64,000 nt of DNA from Plectrocnemia conspersa (lineage: Eukaryota > Arthropoda > Insecta > Trichoptera > Polycentropodidae): positions 372,001 to 436,000 of the forward strand of contig VTFK01000206.1 of the NCBI GenBank assembly GCA_009617715.1. The letters run 5' to 3'. Below the pieces are notes generated by a model, which saw only the letters and a list, made by a program, of their open reading frames with translations, was not told where the DNA came from and did no database searches. The first letter of the stretch is position 1; the number at the start of each line of letters is the position of its first letter. Below are positions 1 to 11,614 of this stretch, one piece after another. The position numbers and the translations under genes were made by a program.

Positions 1-239
1 TTAATAATAAAATTTCTTTAAAATTATTCCTAGTTGATTTTGCTAAATCATTAAAGGTTTTAAATGTAATGTATTATGAAGAATTTGTGTCAAACTTCAA
101 ATCCTACTCAAAACATTTCATAAAAAAAATCTTATTACTAGAGGCGCGTATTTTGAACCATTTGCGATAGATCCCAGAATTATTATTATTTTTTATTTAA
201 ATAGATAAAATATAGATGTACATTTAAGAAAAAAATACG

Positions 240-700
240 TTATTAAGCTCACTTCAATTTTGCACTCAACGAAAAAAAAGTTTGCCGCCCCCGAGTGAAA
301 ACGAACGAATACAATATTTTTGATACATATGCATAACGTAATGCGAGTTGGATTCTATTTCATTAACTTCACCAAACGCTAGTGTAATTCAATGTATTAC
401 ATTCCCATAATGGAATGTATGAGTGGATGCATTTCCCCATCGAAGTATAAAGCGTCTCTCGGTGGCTATCGAAGTAATTGCCATTACACTCGACGGCTAA
501 TGGTCATATCGGTTTTCCTCGGGAAAACTCTGCCAGAGCGAAACGTGTCCCACGGGACTCGCATCGGAAAAAGGCAACTTGGCGAAAAATTTCAGAACGA
601 ATACGCTCCATCGCGCCGAAGTTGGGCTTTCGCTCTGTATCCTAATTATTCCTAATTCACACCGAACCACGGACGGGATGTGAAATGGGCTTAACCCTAG
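240..700. other. GC-richer non-coding island
   Basis: A block of complex sequence between AT-rich flanks. It contains an 87-codon ATG-initiated open frame at 392-655 on the + strand, but the translation shows no recognisable domain and I see no clear splice or promoter context. The island resembles others in this window and may be a cis-regulatory element. That is inference only. Confidence 0.3.
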
Positions 701-784
701 ATTGTAACTAGGCTTTCAACACTCAACTTTTTTAATGACAACTCTGAGTTAATTTTAAATAAAATTTGTTATAAATACACATCT

Positions 785-900
785 GTCGGTCTCACACTAT
801 CACGAGGTACCGCAGCTATTGAGTGTGTGTAAATACCGGACCATCAATTTTTGTGTTTAAAATTTTATTTTTGATTGGTTTTGATTTTTTCAAATATTTT
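785..900 (+). repeat. Dispersed repeat with GAGGTACCGCAGCT box, copy 1
   Basis: Shares a run of about 100 bases with 10930-11040: ACTATC-GAGGTACCGCAGCTA, then GAGTGTGTGT, AATACCGGACC and a T-rich tail with TTTAAAATTTTATTTTTGA. The two copies are in the same orientation. A shorter related piece lies on the opposite strand near 49309. The family is unknown to me; a non-autonomous transposon end is the likeliest origin. Confidence 0.55.
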
Positions 901-1349
901 TAACAAAAACAATATTACAAAAAAAAAAAATTTCATGTAAGAATATAATGTATATTGTTATTAACTATTGTATATTCTTACTATTTTCAATCGTTTTACA
1001 GATGCAATGATAATATTGATATATTGCAAATCAAAATACTCACTATTTGGTCTCAAAATTTGAAGATTTTTATATATTTTTTTATATAAGTGTATACTTA
1101 TTATCATTACATGCGTTTCTATTACATTTCTATTTAAGATTCCATTTCTTATTTACCCATGTACTGTATAACTTTTTCTATTGGTTCATTCTCGATGGTT
1201 ATGTTTGAAGTAGGAAAGATCTTTTTGTTGCAAATAATAATTCAGTTTTAGGAATGTTTATCTTTCGATTGTGCTCGTTATTTATCTCGTTTGTCTTTTT
1301 TATCAGTGTTTAGAGATCGGTGGCATCTGCAATCTTATTATGTTATTAA

Positions 1350-2010
1350 TCGGTTTAGTACCATTGTGTTTATAATATATATTAATGATATAATTATTAT
1401 TATAAAAAAATATGAAATACATCCATTTGCTACTGACACTTTAATATATTGCATAGGTGATATTGTTTAAGAAGTTGTAGAAACATTATTAATATGAAAA
1501 TAGTTATAGATAAAAATATAATGGAAATAGTTGGTAAGAGTAATTGTAGATAAAAAAATAGTTAAAAATAGGTATATTAATATATTAAGTATAAACATAA
1601 CAAAATAATCTATTTTATTATTGTACAATAATATTAAATACACTTTATAAAATAGATAAAACGATTATTGATAAATTGTTGCAAAATTAAAAAATAGGAC
1701 AATAAGAGTAGTTTTAAATAAAAATATATTCACTAGTTGTAAATGTATGATTGAAAGATTGGAGTGGTTAGATATTCAAGAAATATTGAAAATGAGTGTT
1801 TTAGTATTTAATTTTTTTTTAATATTTATATATCAGTTAGAAAATAATTGGTATTTTAATTAATAATAATTAAAAAATAAATATGTACATAGATTTAATA
1901 CTAGAAATAGTCAATTTAAGGATTGTTAAGTATAAAAAATATGAGTACGGCCAGGGGAATAATGTACGGAGGTGTGAATTTGTAAATAAATATTTCTAGA
2001 ATAAATTATT
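1350..2010 (+). pseudogene. Non-LTR retrotransposon reverse transcriptase relic (jockey/CR1-like)
   Basis: Conceptual translation in shifting frames gives reverse transcriptase landmarks in the right order. FIIYIND and then PFATDTLIYCIGD at about 1370-1465 correspond to the region ending in the catalytic Y/F-A-D-D box. The first catalytic Asp is changed (ATD instead of ADD). Farther on, KNRTIRVVLNKN at about 1690-1725 and TARGIMYGGVNL at about 1947-1985 match the thumb and C-terminal region of jockey-superfamily ORF2 proteins. Frames are broken by stops and indels throughout, so this is a dead fragment. Related C-terminal pieces lie at 38942-39211 and 58920-59050. Confidence 0.65.
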
Positions 2011-2394
2011 AAGCTAGAAATAAATTTACCGTGATCGAATTATTAAATTGACTGAAATATTTTTTTTGCGCCTTGGAGCAACAAATACAAAAACGTAACA
2101 AAAATTTCACAAAAAATTGCGACGCTTTTTTTTTTTTTTGACATAAGCGTTAAACGATAATAAAAGGTTGACTTTTTCATTATTTTGTTTTTACAAAAAA
2201 CGAATTTTGCGTATTTCGGTCATAGCAGACTCAACCGATAGACATTCAATTCACAAATGTTTTTAGATATATTTATTTTTTTAAGCAAAATCCAGTTTTC
2301 ATGAGTTATTTTTATTTTTGAGATGATGATTTTTTTTGTGAAAGTGTCTAGAAAATATTTAATTTATAAGAATGTCAAAACATAAAATATTATT

Positions 2395-2680
2395 ATAAAT
2401 CGAACGCTCCTTTAAGGGTTAATGTTGCGCGATCCTCAGGGGGGAAGCTGTGGGTAAAACGGACAAAAATAAAGCAGGGCCGCAATTTTAAATTTGTATG
2501 TGCAATCTAGCAGGGCCGGGTGCGTGCGAATAATGGAATTAGTCGAGTTGAGTGTTTTTTCGTCGGAAAGGCCCTCAGGTTTGACCTATTTTTGGTCTGC
2601 GCTTGACCTGTGTTGTTTTAAATAATACACCGAACTTGAAAGCTGGATGAACTTTCGCGAGTCAAGTAGTGCTTGTAATT
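2395..2680. other. GC-richer non-coding island
   Basis: Complex sequence with several GC-rich runs (GGGGGGAAGC, AGCAGGGCCG twice, AAAGGCCCTCAGG) set in AT-rich DNA. No open frame of note and no transposon similarity seen. It may be regulatory; that is inference. Confidence 0.25.
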
Positions 2681-3204
2681 CCTAAAATAATAATAGCAAA
2701 CAATGCGAAGGATTTATATTGTTTGTTGAAATCTATTTAAAAGATTGACGTTTTAATTATGCTAACCTTATGTGAATAAAATGTATTATCAGGATAATAA
2801 TTTTTTTCATTTGATTATAATTTTAGTTTCTGTATATTTAAATGATTTAAAATTAAAGTATTTAGTTTTTTAATTAGAATAATAGGCATTTAAATACAAA
2901 TCATTCATTTAGCAATTGCAAAACACAAAAAAATGTTATAAAATAAATTAAATACTTGCCCCTATCTTTTCATTAGTAAAGATAAATAGATTTTGTGTAG
3001 CAAGACATCGATTTAGTTGTCCAGAAAAGATTATTTCCGTAGAGTAGTCCTTAAATAGTTGGTGATAATACTTTTTAATGAAAGCGTTTTTGCGTACTCT
3101 TTTATATGTTGAATGCAAGCAGCTTTGACGAATGTGAAACAACATTTTTTTATTTAATATGACATTATGGCTATTTTACATTATTAAATATGAACTGTTT
3201 AAAG

Positions 3205-3490
3205 CAGAAGTATGGAAACTTTTTTTGTGAAGGGCCGTATTGTAAATATTTCATGCTTAGCGGACCAAGAAGCAACGTGAGATAAAAACGGCAATCTTTT
3301 AAATTTTTAAATTCAGTGTAAATTTCATTTATGAGGACCGTTTTGAGTTCAGTTTGTTAAAAAATTGTACTATATTTTTAGCAAAAGCTTATTTATATAT
3401 TTCTGATATGATTTTAAAGAGTGTGAAAATGTAATAATCATAGCTTGCGGGTCAGATTTGGTCCGCAACTCGTAGTTTATTGCCCCCTTG
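3205..3490. mobile_element. hAT-like non-autonomous element
   Basis: The left edge reads CAGAAGTATGGAAACTTTTTT followed by a GGGCCG motif. The right edge, on the other strand, reads CAAGGGGGCAATAAACTACG followed by TTGCGGACC. Both match the familiar CAG-rich ends with AAACT and GGCCGC-type motifs of non-autonomous hAT elements. No transposase frame lies inside. The terminal inverted repeats are degenerate and I could not identify an 8-bp target duplication, so the boundaries are approximate. Confidence 0.5.
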
Positions 3491-3499
3491 TCGAAAATC

Positions 3500-5930
3500 A
3501 TGACCATACGTTTGAATTATTATTATTATTATATTCAGTGGTAAAACACACGGTTATAGTAATTGACTATAATTAATAATGGTCACTTCTTCAAAAAAGG
3601 TTTCATGAACGTCCTTTGCTAATATTTTTCAAGTCTGATGGAGATTTATATTTCTGGGAGTTCTCACGTCGTGTTTGATCAGTTTGTGATTTCTTTCAAA
3701 GGTTGCCTATTAAATCCTTTTTATGTAAGATACGTAATATAAAAATCAAAACTATAATTTATTTGTTTATTATTATTCTGTAATATAAAAAAATAGAGTT
3801 GTACTGATTTTATAATTAAAAAAATGCTGTTAAAACTATACATATTTAATATTATTTAAGGATAATTTTGCTATAAAATACGATGTTTTAAAATGAAAAA
3901 TATATCCTTTACTTATTTATTTCTTAATTACAAATATTTTAAATGTGTTTTTCATTATTAGGAATTTTGTAAAAATATATTTCATAAAAAAAGTAAATAA
4001 ATATAAAATTATGTAGCGATGAAAAAAAAATTTAAATATTTTAATATAAATTATGACTGAAATACAGTAGGCAAAATTTTGAAAGTGATCTTTTGTGATA
4101 AAAAAAATCGTTGCTTATTTTTTAGTGGTAGTAAAAAAAATATTGTTGTACTCCATATCAAAAGTGTGTCAATAGAATGCCTTTATCTTATCATATGAAT
4201 TATATTGCTCAAGAAAATGCCAAAGGCATCAGAAAACTGACATAAGTGCGACCCAAATAAAATATACGACTTTGCATTTGCATTTTGCTTACCATTGGAC
4301 TAAGATATTATTCATCAATGTAGAATATCACATTCAAGCAAACATATATTGCCAGAGGCAATTATTGTAATGAAAAAATATTTTTCTTTAGAAATGAGTG
4401 TATATTTTATTATTTTAAAATAATTTTAATTCAAAGGAAATCTCATTTGCTTTTTATAAGGCACTTATGCTTTCTTCAAAGACTGGTTTAATAAAATCAT
4501 AAAATATTTATTAGTGAGTAATAAAAAATATAATAAAGTCTGTCTTGAAGCGTAAAATTATTATTACATATTTTTTCCAATGTGTTGAAAATATTCGTTT
4601 ACCAGTTAAATATTTTTTAGTCAGATTTCAGTCACGTATTGTAATTCTGTTTCAGATTTCGCCATATGCGTACTGCAGTGACCACATGTGGTCAGAATAT
4701 ATAATACTAAATGATTTATTCATTTTCTTCTCCACCTTTTATTTTGTCGTAAATATAAAAAAAAAAACAATTTTATTCTTAGTATGAAATAATATTTATT
4801 CATTTAAAGTAATCATTTCGTTAAAATAATAATATACATAAGATAAAACATTTTTTTATTGGTACAACTATACAATTTTCAATCTATTACAGCAATTTTA
4901 TAATATGTATGCTTTAATATTTAATTTAATTACAATATTTATATGCTAAAATACGACTCTTTTAAAGAGTATAAATATAATATTGTTTTTATATAATTAT
5001 ATTTTATTAATATTTAGAACCATTGACATATGATAAATTTAACGCTCACACAATGTTAACAAGCAACTTATAAATAATATGTACATTTATATAAATTATC
5101 GTTCCACAACCATATTTTATAATTATTGCTTAGGTTTATAATATACACGAACGTTTCACTTTTATTTTAATTCACAATGTTCAGATTCTATTCATTTAAT
5201 CTTGACTTGAAAGATTAAGAATCGCTTATGTATCACAAACTCTAATATACACATATTTATATATACAGAAGCTCATATTTGGGCGATTGTTAAGAAATAA
5301 TACAATCGTTTATACATGAGATTTTCACGTAACATATCAAGCTTTAATATTAAACATAATTTATACGTTACTAATTAATTAATTTAGGGCGAAACTTAAT
5401 ACAGTAGTGCGCGTATATAAAACTACTCACAAATAATGGGCTCAGAAAATTTGTGAACAGTTTCAACACTGTACAACAATTCGTTTACATAAAGATAAAT
5501 TAACTGAATTTACTTGTAAAATATTATCGTTTAGGTAATCGTATATTTTATTTATTTCATCGTTTATCAAATCTTTTTTTTCTTTGAAAAAATTTGCTAC
5601 AATATTTTATTATTAATTAAAATTAATAATCTTTCATTAACAATTTTATTAGTAATGTAATATTTTATCATTTAAACCTTGTTGAAATTTTTCATCAGAT
5701 TCAGATCTATGGGACACAAACATATGCACACAAATGTGGCAGAAAATATCGTAAAAAGTGATCGATGTTTTTAAAGAAAAATATTTTTTAGTTAATAAAT
5801 ATATAATCAGACATTTTTATATGATTTAAATAGACGCAAATATGTAACAAGATGCCAGATTAAACTAAATAGCGATGTCATAAATTTTAGAGCAAGAATA
5901 GCTTAATGAAAAAATATTTAATCATTCTAT
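3500..5930. other. AT-rich intergenic stretch
   Basis: Almost entirely A/T with short low-complexity runs, including an ATT repeat near 3517-3533. I see no gene, RNA or recognisable transposon here. The 80-codon open frame at 4545-4787 is A/T-driven and unconvincing. Confidence 0.5.
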
Positions 5931-6550
5931 ATAAAAACAATCAATATGTGCCATATATGTCCGTACTACATATATATAAATATGTATGAAAAAAAAATGT
6001 TTTTTTACAATTTTCTTTTTCTCATATATATTATCTTCTGATCCGAATTTTTAAAATAATGATTTTTAATATTTCAAATTGCCACCATTTTAAAACAAAT
6101 ATGATATTTATTAGATGAATTATACAGATCAAATTTTTAATTTTAATTTTTAAATAAATATTTTTTGCTTTTATTTCTTTATTCCTATAGATGATATTTT
6201 TTAGATTATTGTTTTGAATTGCCGCCATTTTAAAACCAAATAACTGATCAAACTGAATAACGATGATATCTATAAAAGCAATTTTACGGTAAAAATCTAT
6301 TTAAAAATACAGAATTTATTTTGCTTTAAAAAATTACAATTTGCAAGATATATTAGAACTACATACATATATATGTATGTATTATACATACATACATATG
6401 TATGTAAAAATATAAAAGTTTCAAATTATATTTTATTAAGTGGTTATGCCTTTATGAATAGCCGCCATTTTAAAACAATATCAGACAAACTAGTTGAAAC
6501 CACAGCGGTTATCGTAGTTCTAAAAGTATATTCCATATATATCCATACAA

Positions 6551-6890
6551 CATACATATGTATATACACACTTGTAAGTAAAAAAGGTTTTAAATTAACT
6601 TTTGCAACAGGTAATGTTTTTTTTTTTATTACTCTGTCCTAATTGTATGCTTTTTTAATTTTTTAATTGCCCGCCATTTAAAAACAAGATTACAGATAAA
6701 ATTAAATAACGATGAGTAAATTCCAATGTTGTCATCGTTATTTAGTGTGTTCTGAAATCTTGTATGTAGATGGCGGCCAATCAAACCATTAAAAAACCAT
6801 ACAATTATGACAGAATAATAAAAAAAACCATGAACTATTGCAAAAATTAAGTTAAATCCTTTTTTACTTTTACATATGTATATATGTATG
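6551..6890. repeat. Large foldback (inverted repeat) inside the array
   Basis: The left arm (about 6551-6715) and right arm (about 6732-6890) are imperfect reverse complements across most of 160 bases, around a 16-base centre. The innermost pair TAAATAACGATGA (6703-6715) and its complement (6732-6744) match exactly. The arms include the GCCGCCAT box, an AATTGTATG motif and the TAAAAAAGG motif near the outer edge. It could be a foldback transposon or a tail-to-tail duplication of one array unit. Confidence 0.7.
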
Positions 6891-7057
6891 TATGTAGTAT
6901 ATAAATATATGGGATATATTTCTATTACTACAAAAACTACTGTAGTTTTAATTAGATTTGTATATATTTATAATTCATTTTATTGAAAAGCTCTAAGAAA
7001 ATCTAATTAAACTATGGCGGTTATTTTGGCTAAAAAATCGCGATGTGCCATATATGT

Positions 7058-7095
7058 CCGATATACAAACATACATATGTATGTTTGTATATCGG
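7058..7095. repeat. Perfect 38-bp palindrome
   Basis: The half-site CCGATATACAAACATACAT is followed directly by its exact reverse complement with no spacer. It abuts the second copy of the TGTGCCATATATGTCCG module, sharing its last three bases. Confidence 0.9.
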
Positions 7096-7724
7096 AAGTA
7101 GGCGTAAAAAAGTTTTCAATTCAATTTTTATTATGTTCAAATTCTTTAATATAAGATATTTATTTTTAATACTTTTTTCAGGGTTATGTTTTTTGAATGT
7201 TTAAAATGGCTGTTGTTTAAAAACAATATTCATATAATCAATTTTAAGGCTTATTAAAATTATGGTGGTGTTATTTTAATAAAAAAATAAAATGTGCCAT
7301 ATATGTCCGAACCAGATGCAAATATTTGTATATATTACAAAAGTGCCTTATTTATTATTATAAAATATTTCTATAACTTCTTTGTTTTAATGATTTTCTG
7401 AGAAATTATTTTTTATTGTTTAAAATGTCTGTTATTTTAAAACAAAGTGGCTAATTAAAATAATTAACGATAGCAATATGTTTTTAAGATCAATTTTGGA
7501 TAACAAAGGTTTTTATTTTATGTTTCATCTTTTAATATAATATAACATATTTTTGATTTTTTAAATTGTTTTTAGACTATAATTATTTAATGTTTTAAGT
7601 AGACGCCATTTTGAAACATTTTGGCAAATAAAGCGAAGTAACGAATTTGGTTAATAAATTTATTAAGTCAATTTTAAATAGTTATATGAATTTACTGACT
7701 GAAAATAGAGCATTAATTGTGTAA

Positions 7725-7746
7725 TATACATACATACATATATACG

Positions 7747-7777
<31 letters not shown>

Positions 7778-7795
7778 GTACATATGTTCATATGG
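7725..7795. repeat. TATGTA/TATATG microsatellite
   Basis: A run of ATACAT, then GTATAT and TATGTA units, partly self-complementary and followed by CATATGTTCATATGG. It is simple-sequence expansion within the array. Confidence 0.8.
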
Positions 7796-7924
7796 ATAAA
7801 TAAAAAATAATTGTTATATTGTTTATTATATTTTTTATAATATTTTTATTTCTAGGATTTCTTGTGTGTGTTCTGTTTTTATTTTTAAATGGCCGCCATT
7901 TTAAAATAAAATTTTATTTATTGT

Positions 7925-8750
7925 GGTAGGAAAAAAAAAATTTAATTTTATTTTCTATTATATTATAAGGCATTTTTGAAGTAATATTTTTTTTTTAATA
8001 ATTTAAAATATTTTAATTTCAAAATTAAAACAATATTTTTAAAAAAAGTCTTTCTCTTTCAAGCTAGGTCAATTATCGAGGTTATAAAAATAGTTATTAA
8101 GATATAAACTTAATTGAAATAATATTCGTTTCTTATTTTAATTTTATTATGTAAGATTTCCAACCTTATTAATATTTTATTTACGACTACTCTAATGTAT
8201 TTATTTTTTTACAGTTTGATAACAAACTTATTCGAAATATAAAGTAAATTTCAAATAAAATTAAAAAAAGCTACCGCAGTTGTAGTCACAAAAACAGTTA
8301 TAGACTTAATTTGAATGATTAAAGCTCAAAATCAACAGTAAATTGATTGAATAACTCTGTATTTATAATATTTTGTAAGGGCAAAAGTGTTGAGAAACGA
8401 TGAAAATCTAACGATTGAGTTTAAGTCAACGTGCATACATATAAATTGAGTTATTGAATCTTTATTTAAAAAACGTGAAAATTGTTGTATAGTGTTTAAA
8501 TTAGACTAATTTAGACTCATATATATATATATAATGGAATGTGAAAAGTACAACAACAATATTTCTATTATTATTATTATATATTAATAAGGTATAAACA
8601 ACACTTTTATCACATGATCCTTGTGAGACTTTAATATATATTACAATTAACGTCAATATTAACATTATTACGTATAGGTATATAGTATATTTACATAGCA
8701 ATCGATCATTATTTATATAAAAAAGGGATGCTGTGCGTCCTCCCTCGCAA
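7925..8750. other. 3' flank of the receptor gene
   Basis: AT-rich DNA downstream of the receptor. It holds a TA dinucleotide run near 8519-8533 and several TTTATT strings that could act as poly(A) signals on the minus strand. Nothing else stands out. Confidence 0.4.
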
Positions 8751-8756
8751 TTAATT

Positions 8757-8762
8757 TTTATT
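8757..8762 (-). terminator. Candidate poly(A) signal of the receptor gene
   Basis: AATAAA on the minus strand, about 130 bases beyond the receptor stop codon. Other AT-rich hexamers occur farther downstream (for example near 8708), so the site actually used is uncertain. Confidence 0.4.
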
Positions 8763-8890
8763 TGCACGTATCACGTTCGATAACGAATTTAAAGCCGACG
8801 AAGGAAGAATTTTAATTAATTAATTAAAACCTATCGCGTTATTTAATTAAAACTGATTTATACATTGCTACGCGTACGTCTTGAATAACT

Positions 8891-10231
8891 TTAATATTTA
8901 ATGCCTAGTAATTTTTTGAACGCTCTTCTATAATCTAGGTTGAAAATTGTGTAAATTAAAGGGTTTAGAGCTGAGTTAATGTAACCCAACCATGTGAAGA
9001 AGTTGATTAACTTTTCTGTGGGGCAACACGAGGGACAGAACGGTAAGATTACATACATTAGAAAAAACGGCAGCCAACACACCATGAATACACCCATGAT
9101 TATCCCGAGGGTCCTGGCTGCTCTTCTCTCTTTAGACAAAGAGATCCTTTGCTTCTCTTCTATAAATTGATATACTTGACTCTTTTTGACCGGTTGAACT
9201 ACTGGATTCGATGCGACTGGTTCATCTACCGGTTTGTGCGATGCTCCCGAAGAATGCTCAGGATTGTCTGTGACTGAATCTTCTTGCGTCACAGGAGGCA
9301 CCAATAGTTTAGTTTTGTTCTCTTCGTCTGTACACTTTTTTTTCTTCTTGCGCTTTATCTTCTTTTCCTTCATCTTAGCGTTAGAAATCGAATCAGATAC
9401 GTTCGGGTGCTCGTTATGATTCGTTTCTGAGCTCACAGATTCTTGGTCCGGCGGCGGTTGTTCTTTGATGCATTTCTTATTGTTTTTAGTGGCGAAGGCG
9501 TTGATCTTTGTAGCCTTCGCCCTTTCGCGCAATCTTCTCCTAGTCGCCACGTATATTTCTATATAAACTATGGTCATTATCAATAAAGGGATGAAGAATG
9601 AACCTAAAGCGGAATATATGACGTATCCTCGCTGAGAGGTTAGCTGGCATGGAGTCTCGGGGGAGAACTCATCGGGCCAGTCGTTCCATCCTAATAGAGG
9701 AGGCGAGCTGATGAGGAGCGATAGGATCCACACCCCGCTTATTAAACCCAACACTCTAGTCAAAGTTCTCTTTTGAGCGTAGTTTATGGGATCTGTTATA
9801 GCCCAATACCTGTCTAGAGCTATGGCGCAGAGGTTCAATATCGAAGACGTGCAGCACATGACGTCGCTGGTTAACCACATCTTGCAGAATATTATTCCAA
9901 ACTCCCATCTGCCTAATATGGAGTAAGCGACGTTGAAAGGCATTACTAAGAGAGCAACGGTGAGATCTGCCACCGCTAGGGAGACTATGAAAAAGTTTTG
10001 GACTATACGAAGGGGTTTGTAGGTGAAGACGCTCAAAATTACCAAGATGTTCCCGACTACCGTCGCCATGATTATGAACGATAGGATTATGGCGGTGAGA
10101 GCTGCCTCCCATTCCGGCATGGCCAAAGACACCCCCAAGGTGCTGCGGTACTGGGGCATCTCCACTTGGGGGCACCCGCTCGGTGCCCCCTCCGTGGCAT
10201 TCTCCACGCTCTGAGTAGTGGTCGCATCCAT
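8891..10231 (-). CDS. TAR1: Type-1 tyramine receptor (octopamine/tyramine receptor)
   Basis: A complete 446-residue rhodopsin-family GPCR, expected in the neuronal plasma membrane. By family it binds tyramine (octopamine more weakly) and couples to Gi, lowering cAMP. Seven helices are visible at roughly 43-67, 78-101, 116-138, 158-180, 202-227, 373-398 and 408-430. Landmarks: GN (60-61), Asp89, amine-binding Asp123, DRY (140-142), Ser207 and Ser211 in helix 5, CWLP (385-388), NPLIY (423-427), and Cys116/Cys195 for the extracellular disulfide. One N-glycosylation site is at Asn11. The third intracellular loop is long (about 229-372) with a polylysine run at 289-299; the C-tail is short and has no cysteine. 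The invariant block from [13 protein letters not shown] onward is typical of insect TAR1. The ATG has purine at -3 and G at +4, with an in-frame TAA 63 bases upstream. No intron interrupts the coding region. I cannot exclude a species-specific tyramine/octopamine paralogue, but TAR1 fits best. Confidence 0.95.
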   Translation of the reverse strand: MDATTTQSVENATEGAPSGCPQVEMPQYRSTLGVSLAMPEWEAALTAIILSFIIMATVVGNILVILSVFTYKPLRIVQNFFIVSLAVADLTVALLVMPFNVAYSILGRWEFGIIFCKMWLTSDVMCCTSSILNLCAIALDRYWAITDPINYAQKRTLTRVLGLISGVWILSLLISSPPLLGWNDWPDEFSPETPCQLTSQRGYVIYSALGSFFIPLLIMTIVYIEIYVATRRRLRERAKATKINAFATKNNKKCIKEQPPPDQESVSSETNHNEHPNVSDSISNAKMKEKKIKRKKKKKCTDEENKTKLLVPPVTQEDSVTDNPEHSSGASHKPVDEPVASNPVVQPVKKSQVYQFIEEKQRISLSKERRAARTLGIIMGVFMVCWLPFFLMYVILPFCPSCCPTEKLINFFTWLGYINSALNPLIYTIFNLDYRRAFKKLLGIKY

Positions 10232-10414
10232 CTCAGCCGATTGTGGCGATTTTTTGATACGCTGGGCACGTAGTTGATCTGACCGACTGCATTATATCAT
10301 GAGGAGGTTTTACATTCCACTTGTTGAGTCTGCGCGCCGGGGGTGGGCGCAGAATTCTCTCTGGATTTTATCTCCGAAGTGCGGCGCCTTCGCGTCCAGT
10401 TGGCACAGATTCAA
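10232..10414 (-). other. TAR1: 5' leader part of the receptor's coding exon
   Basis: On the minus strand a long pyrimidine tract ending TTTTCTGTTGCAG lies immediately before 10414. This is an excellent 3' splice acceptor, and the DNA between it and the ATG is GC-richer than the flank. I infer that the coding exon begins at 10414 and that an upstream non-coding exon lies farther right. If transcription instead starts nearby, this would be promoter or 5'UTR. The 79-codon + strand frame at 10343-10582 is an antisense accident. Confidence 0.6.
10233..10315 (-). promoter_or_regulatory. TAR1: Three upstream ORFs in the receptor leader
   Basis: Within the leader three ATGs precede the main start. 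The first is an immediate start-stop (ATG TAA, 10315-10310). The second is ATG ATA TAA (10300-10292). The third is a 19-codon frame whose TGA ends one base before the receptor ATG (10292-10233). Such uORFs commonly dampen translation. The effect here is inferred and depends on the leader being transcribed as proposed. Confidence 0.55.
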
Positions 10415-10929
10415 CTGCAACAGAAAAGAAAGAAAAAAATCATGAAAAATTCAACACGTGCCAGATTGCAGGCAGGATGTCTCATGCATCTTAAATATAT
10501 CGTAACAAAATCCATTCAAAGACTTATCAACATATTTGCTGTGATTTTATTATTTAAAGAGAACACTTTAACACAATTGTGAGACTTAAACTCTTGCTTA
10601 TGTAATAATAAACACTATATTGCATATTATCATAACTGGAGTTCATCAGAAAGAGTGTGTCAAAATACGTTTTTATCCATTTTTTTCTATGGTATATTTA
10701 TTTGAGACAACTTAGTATGTTCTTATTTAGAATCTCGGGATTCATCGCGATTTTCGCTTACTTTCTTTATATATTTCGACTGTAATGCTCCAGTCATGGT
10801 CACGATTTATTTGTAACTGATAATTCTTGACCATGGCTTTATTAAGATACATATTAAGATTATGATAAAAAACAAAACTTGAATACTCAAATCGTCCGTT
10901 GATAAATTTATATATAATATTTAACTTAA

Positions 10930-11040
10930 CTAGTTGCGATACCTCACTATCGTGAGGTACCGCAGCTAGCGAGTGTGTGTTAATACCGGACCCCCAACTT
11001 TTTGGGTTTTAAATTTTATTTTTGAATCTTTCTGATAATT
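10930..11040 (+). repeat. Dispersed repeat with GAGGTACCGCAGCT box, copy 2
   Basis: Close match to 785-900 in the same orientation. Here the box is preceded by GATACCTCACTATCGTGAGG, which makes a near-palindrome around CACTATCGTG. It lies just beside the Tc1 relic, so it may be an end of that element or an unrelated insertion. Confidence 0.55.
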
Positions 11041-11149
11041 TTGTATACAAGCTTGGCTATAATAATGGCACACCCAAATAAATGTGTTATATTTTAAAAA
11101 ATCATGAAAATATAAATAAAAAACCTATCCTATATTCTTATATTTAGTA

Positions 11150-11425
11150 AGCCCACTCTCAGCTTTATTTACAGCTGCAACCTTTTGGCATACTGTCAAT
11201 TAATGACTTTTTAATGAAATTTTTCTCGCAGCTTAATTTTGGGTTTGTAATTGTGATGGGCAATCTTTTCTTTTAATTTTACTCATAAATGCTATATAGA
11301 ATTAAGGCCTGGTGACTGTGTAGGCCATTCTAAAAGCGTTTGACAAAAACCAACCCCTGATTTTTGATCAAGAATGGAATGGAGCGTTTTCTTGTTGGAA
11401 TGAGATAGTAGCGTGTTCTGTGCTT
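11150..11425 (-). pseudogene. Tc1-family transposase relic, C-terminal half
   Basis: Minus-strand translation gives FQQENAPFHS, then WFCQTLLEWPTQSPGLNSI, then DSMPKRLQL-type residues. These are the C-terminal landmarks of Tc1 transposases (QQDNAP, then W-SPDLNPIE, then SMP-R). The second catalytic Asp of QQDNAP is Glu here, SPD has become SPG, and stops interrupt the frame, so it cannot be active. The N-terminal DNA-binding half is not visible. Confidence 0.75.
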
Positions 11426-11454
11426 AATAAAGTTAATAATTTAAAGCTCGTGTT

Positions 11455-11612
11455 TTTTCGGGCCAGAATTTAAATACAGTTAAGGTCAGAATTTACAGTA
11501 AATGGGTCAAAATTTGTATTAAAATGTCAGAATTAAAGCGGCCAAAAAAATTAAATGGACAAAATTTATATTATTTGCTCGGAATGTATATTTAATGGTG
11601 AGAATTGCTACA
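11455..11612 (+). repeat. Degenerate minisatellite
   Basis: About eight diverged units of roughly 16-24 bases. Each starts with a GGNCAGAATTT-like core (GGGCCAGAATTT, GGTCAGAATTT, GGGTCAAAATTT, TGTCAGAATTA, GGCCAAAAAAA, GGACAAAATTT and so on). Confidence 0.55.
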
Positions 11613-11614
11613 AC

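Larger units (their letters stand above)
5940..7920. repeat. Degenerate repeat array with GCCGCCATTTTAAAAC boxes
   Basis: A two-kilobase field built from recurring modules. The box GCCGCCATTTTAAAAC or a close variant begins near 6081, 6221, 6461, 6669, 7601 and 7891. Weaker versions (ATGGCNGTT-TTTAAAACAA type) lie near 7014, 7206, 7265 and 7429, and one copy is inverted near 6771. A second module, TGTGCCATATATGTCCG, occurs as three exact copies at 5947, 7044 and 7293. ATACATATGTAT microsatellite blocks are interspersed. Spacing is irregular (about 140-350 bases), so this is an old, diverged array or a nest of related elements. No coding frame is supported. Confidence 0.6.
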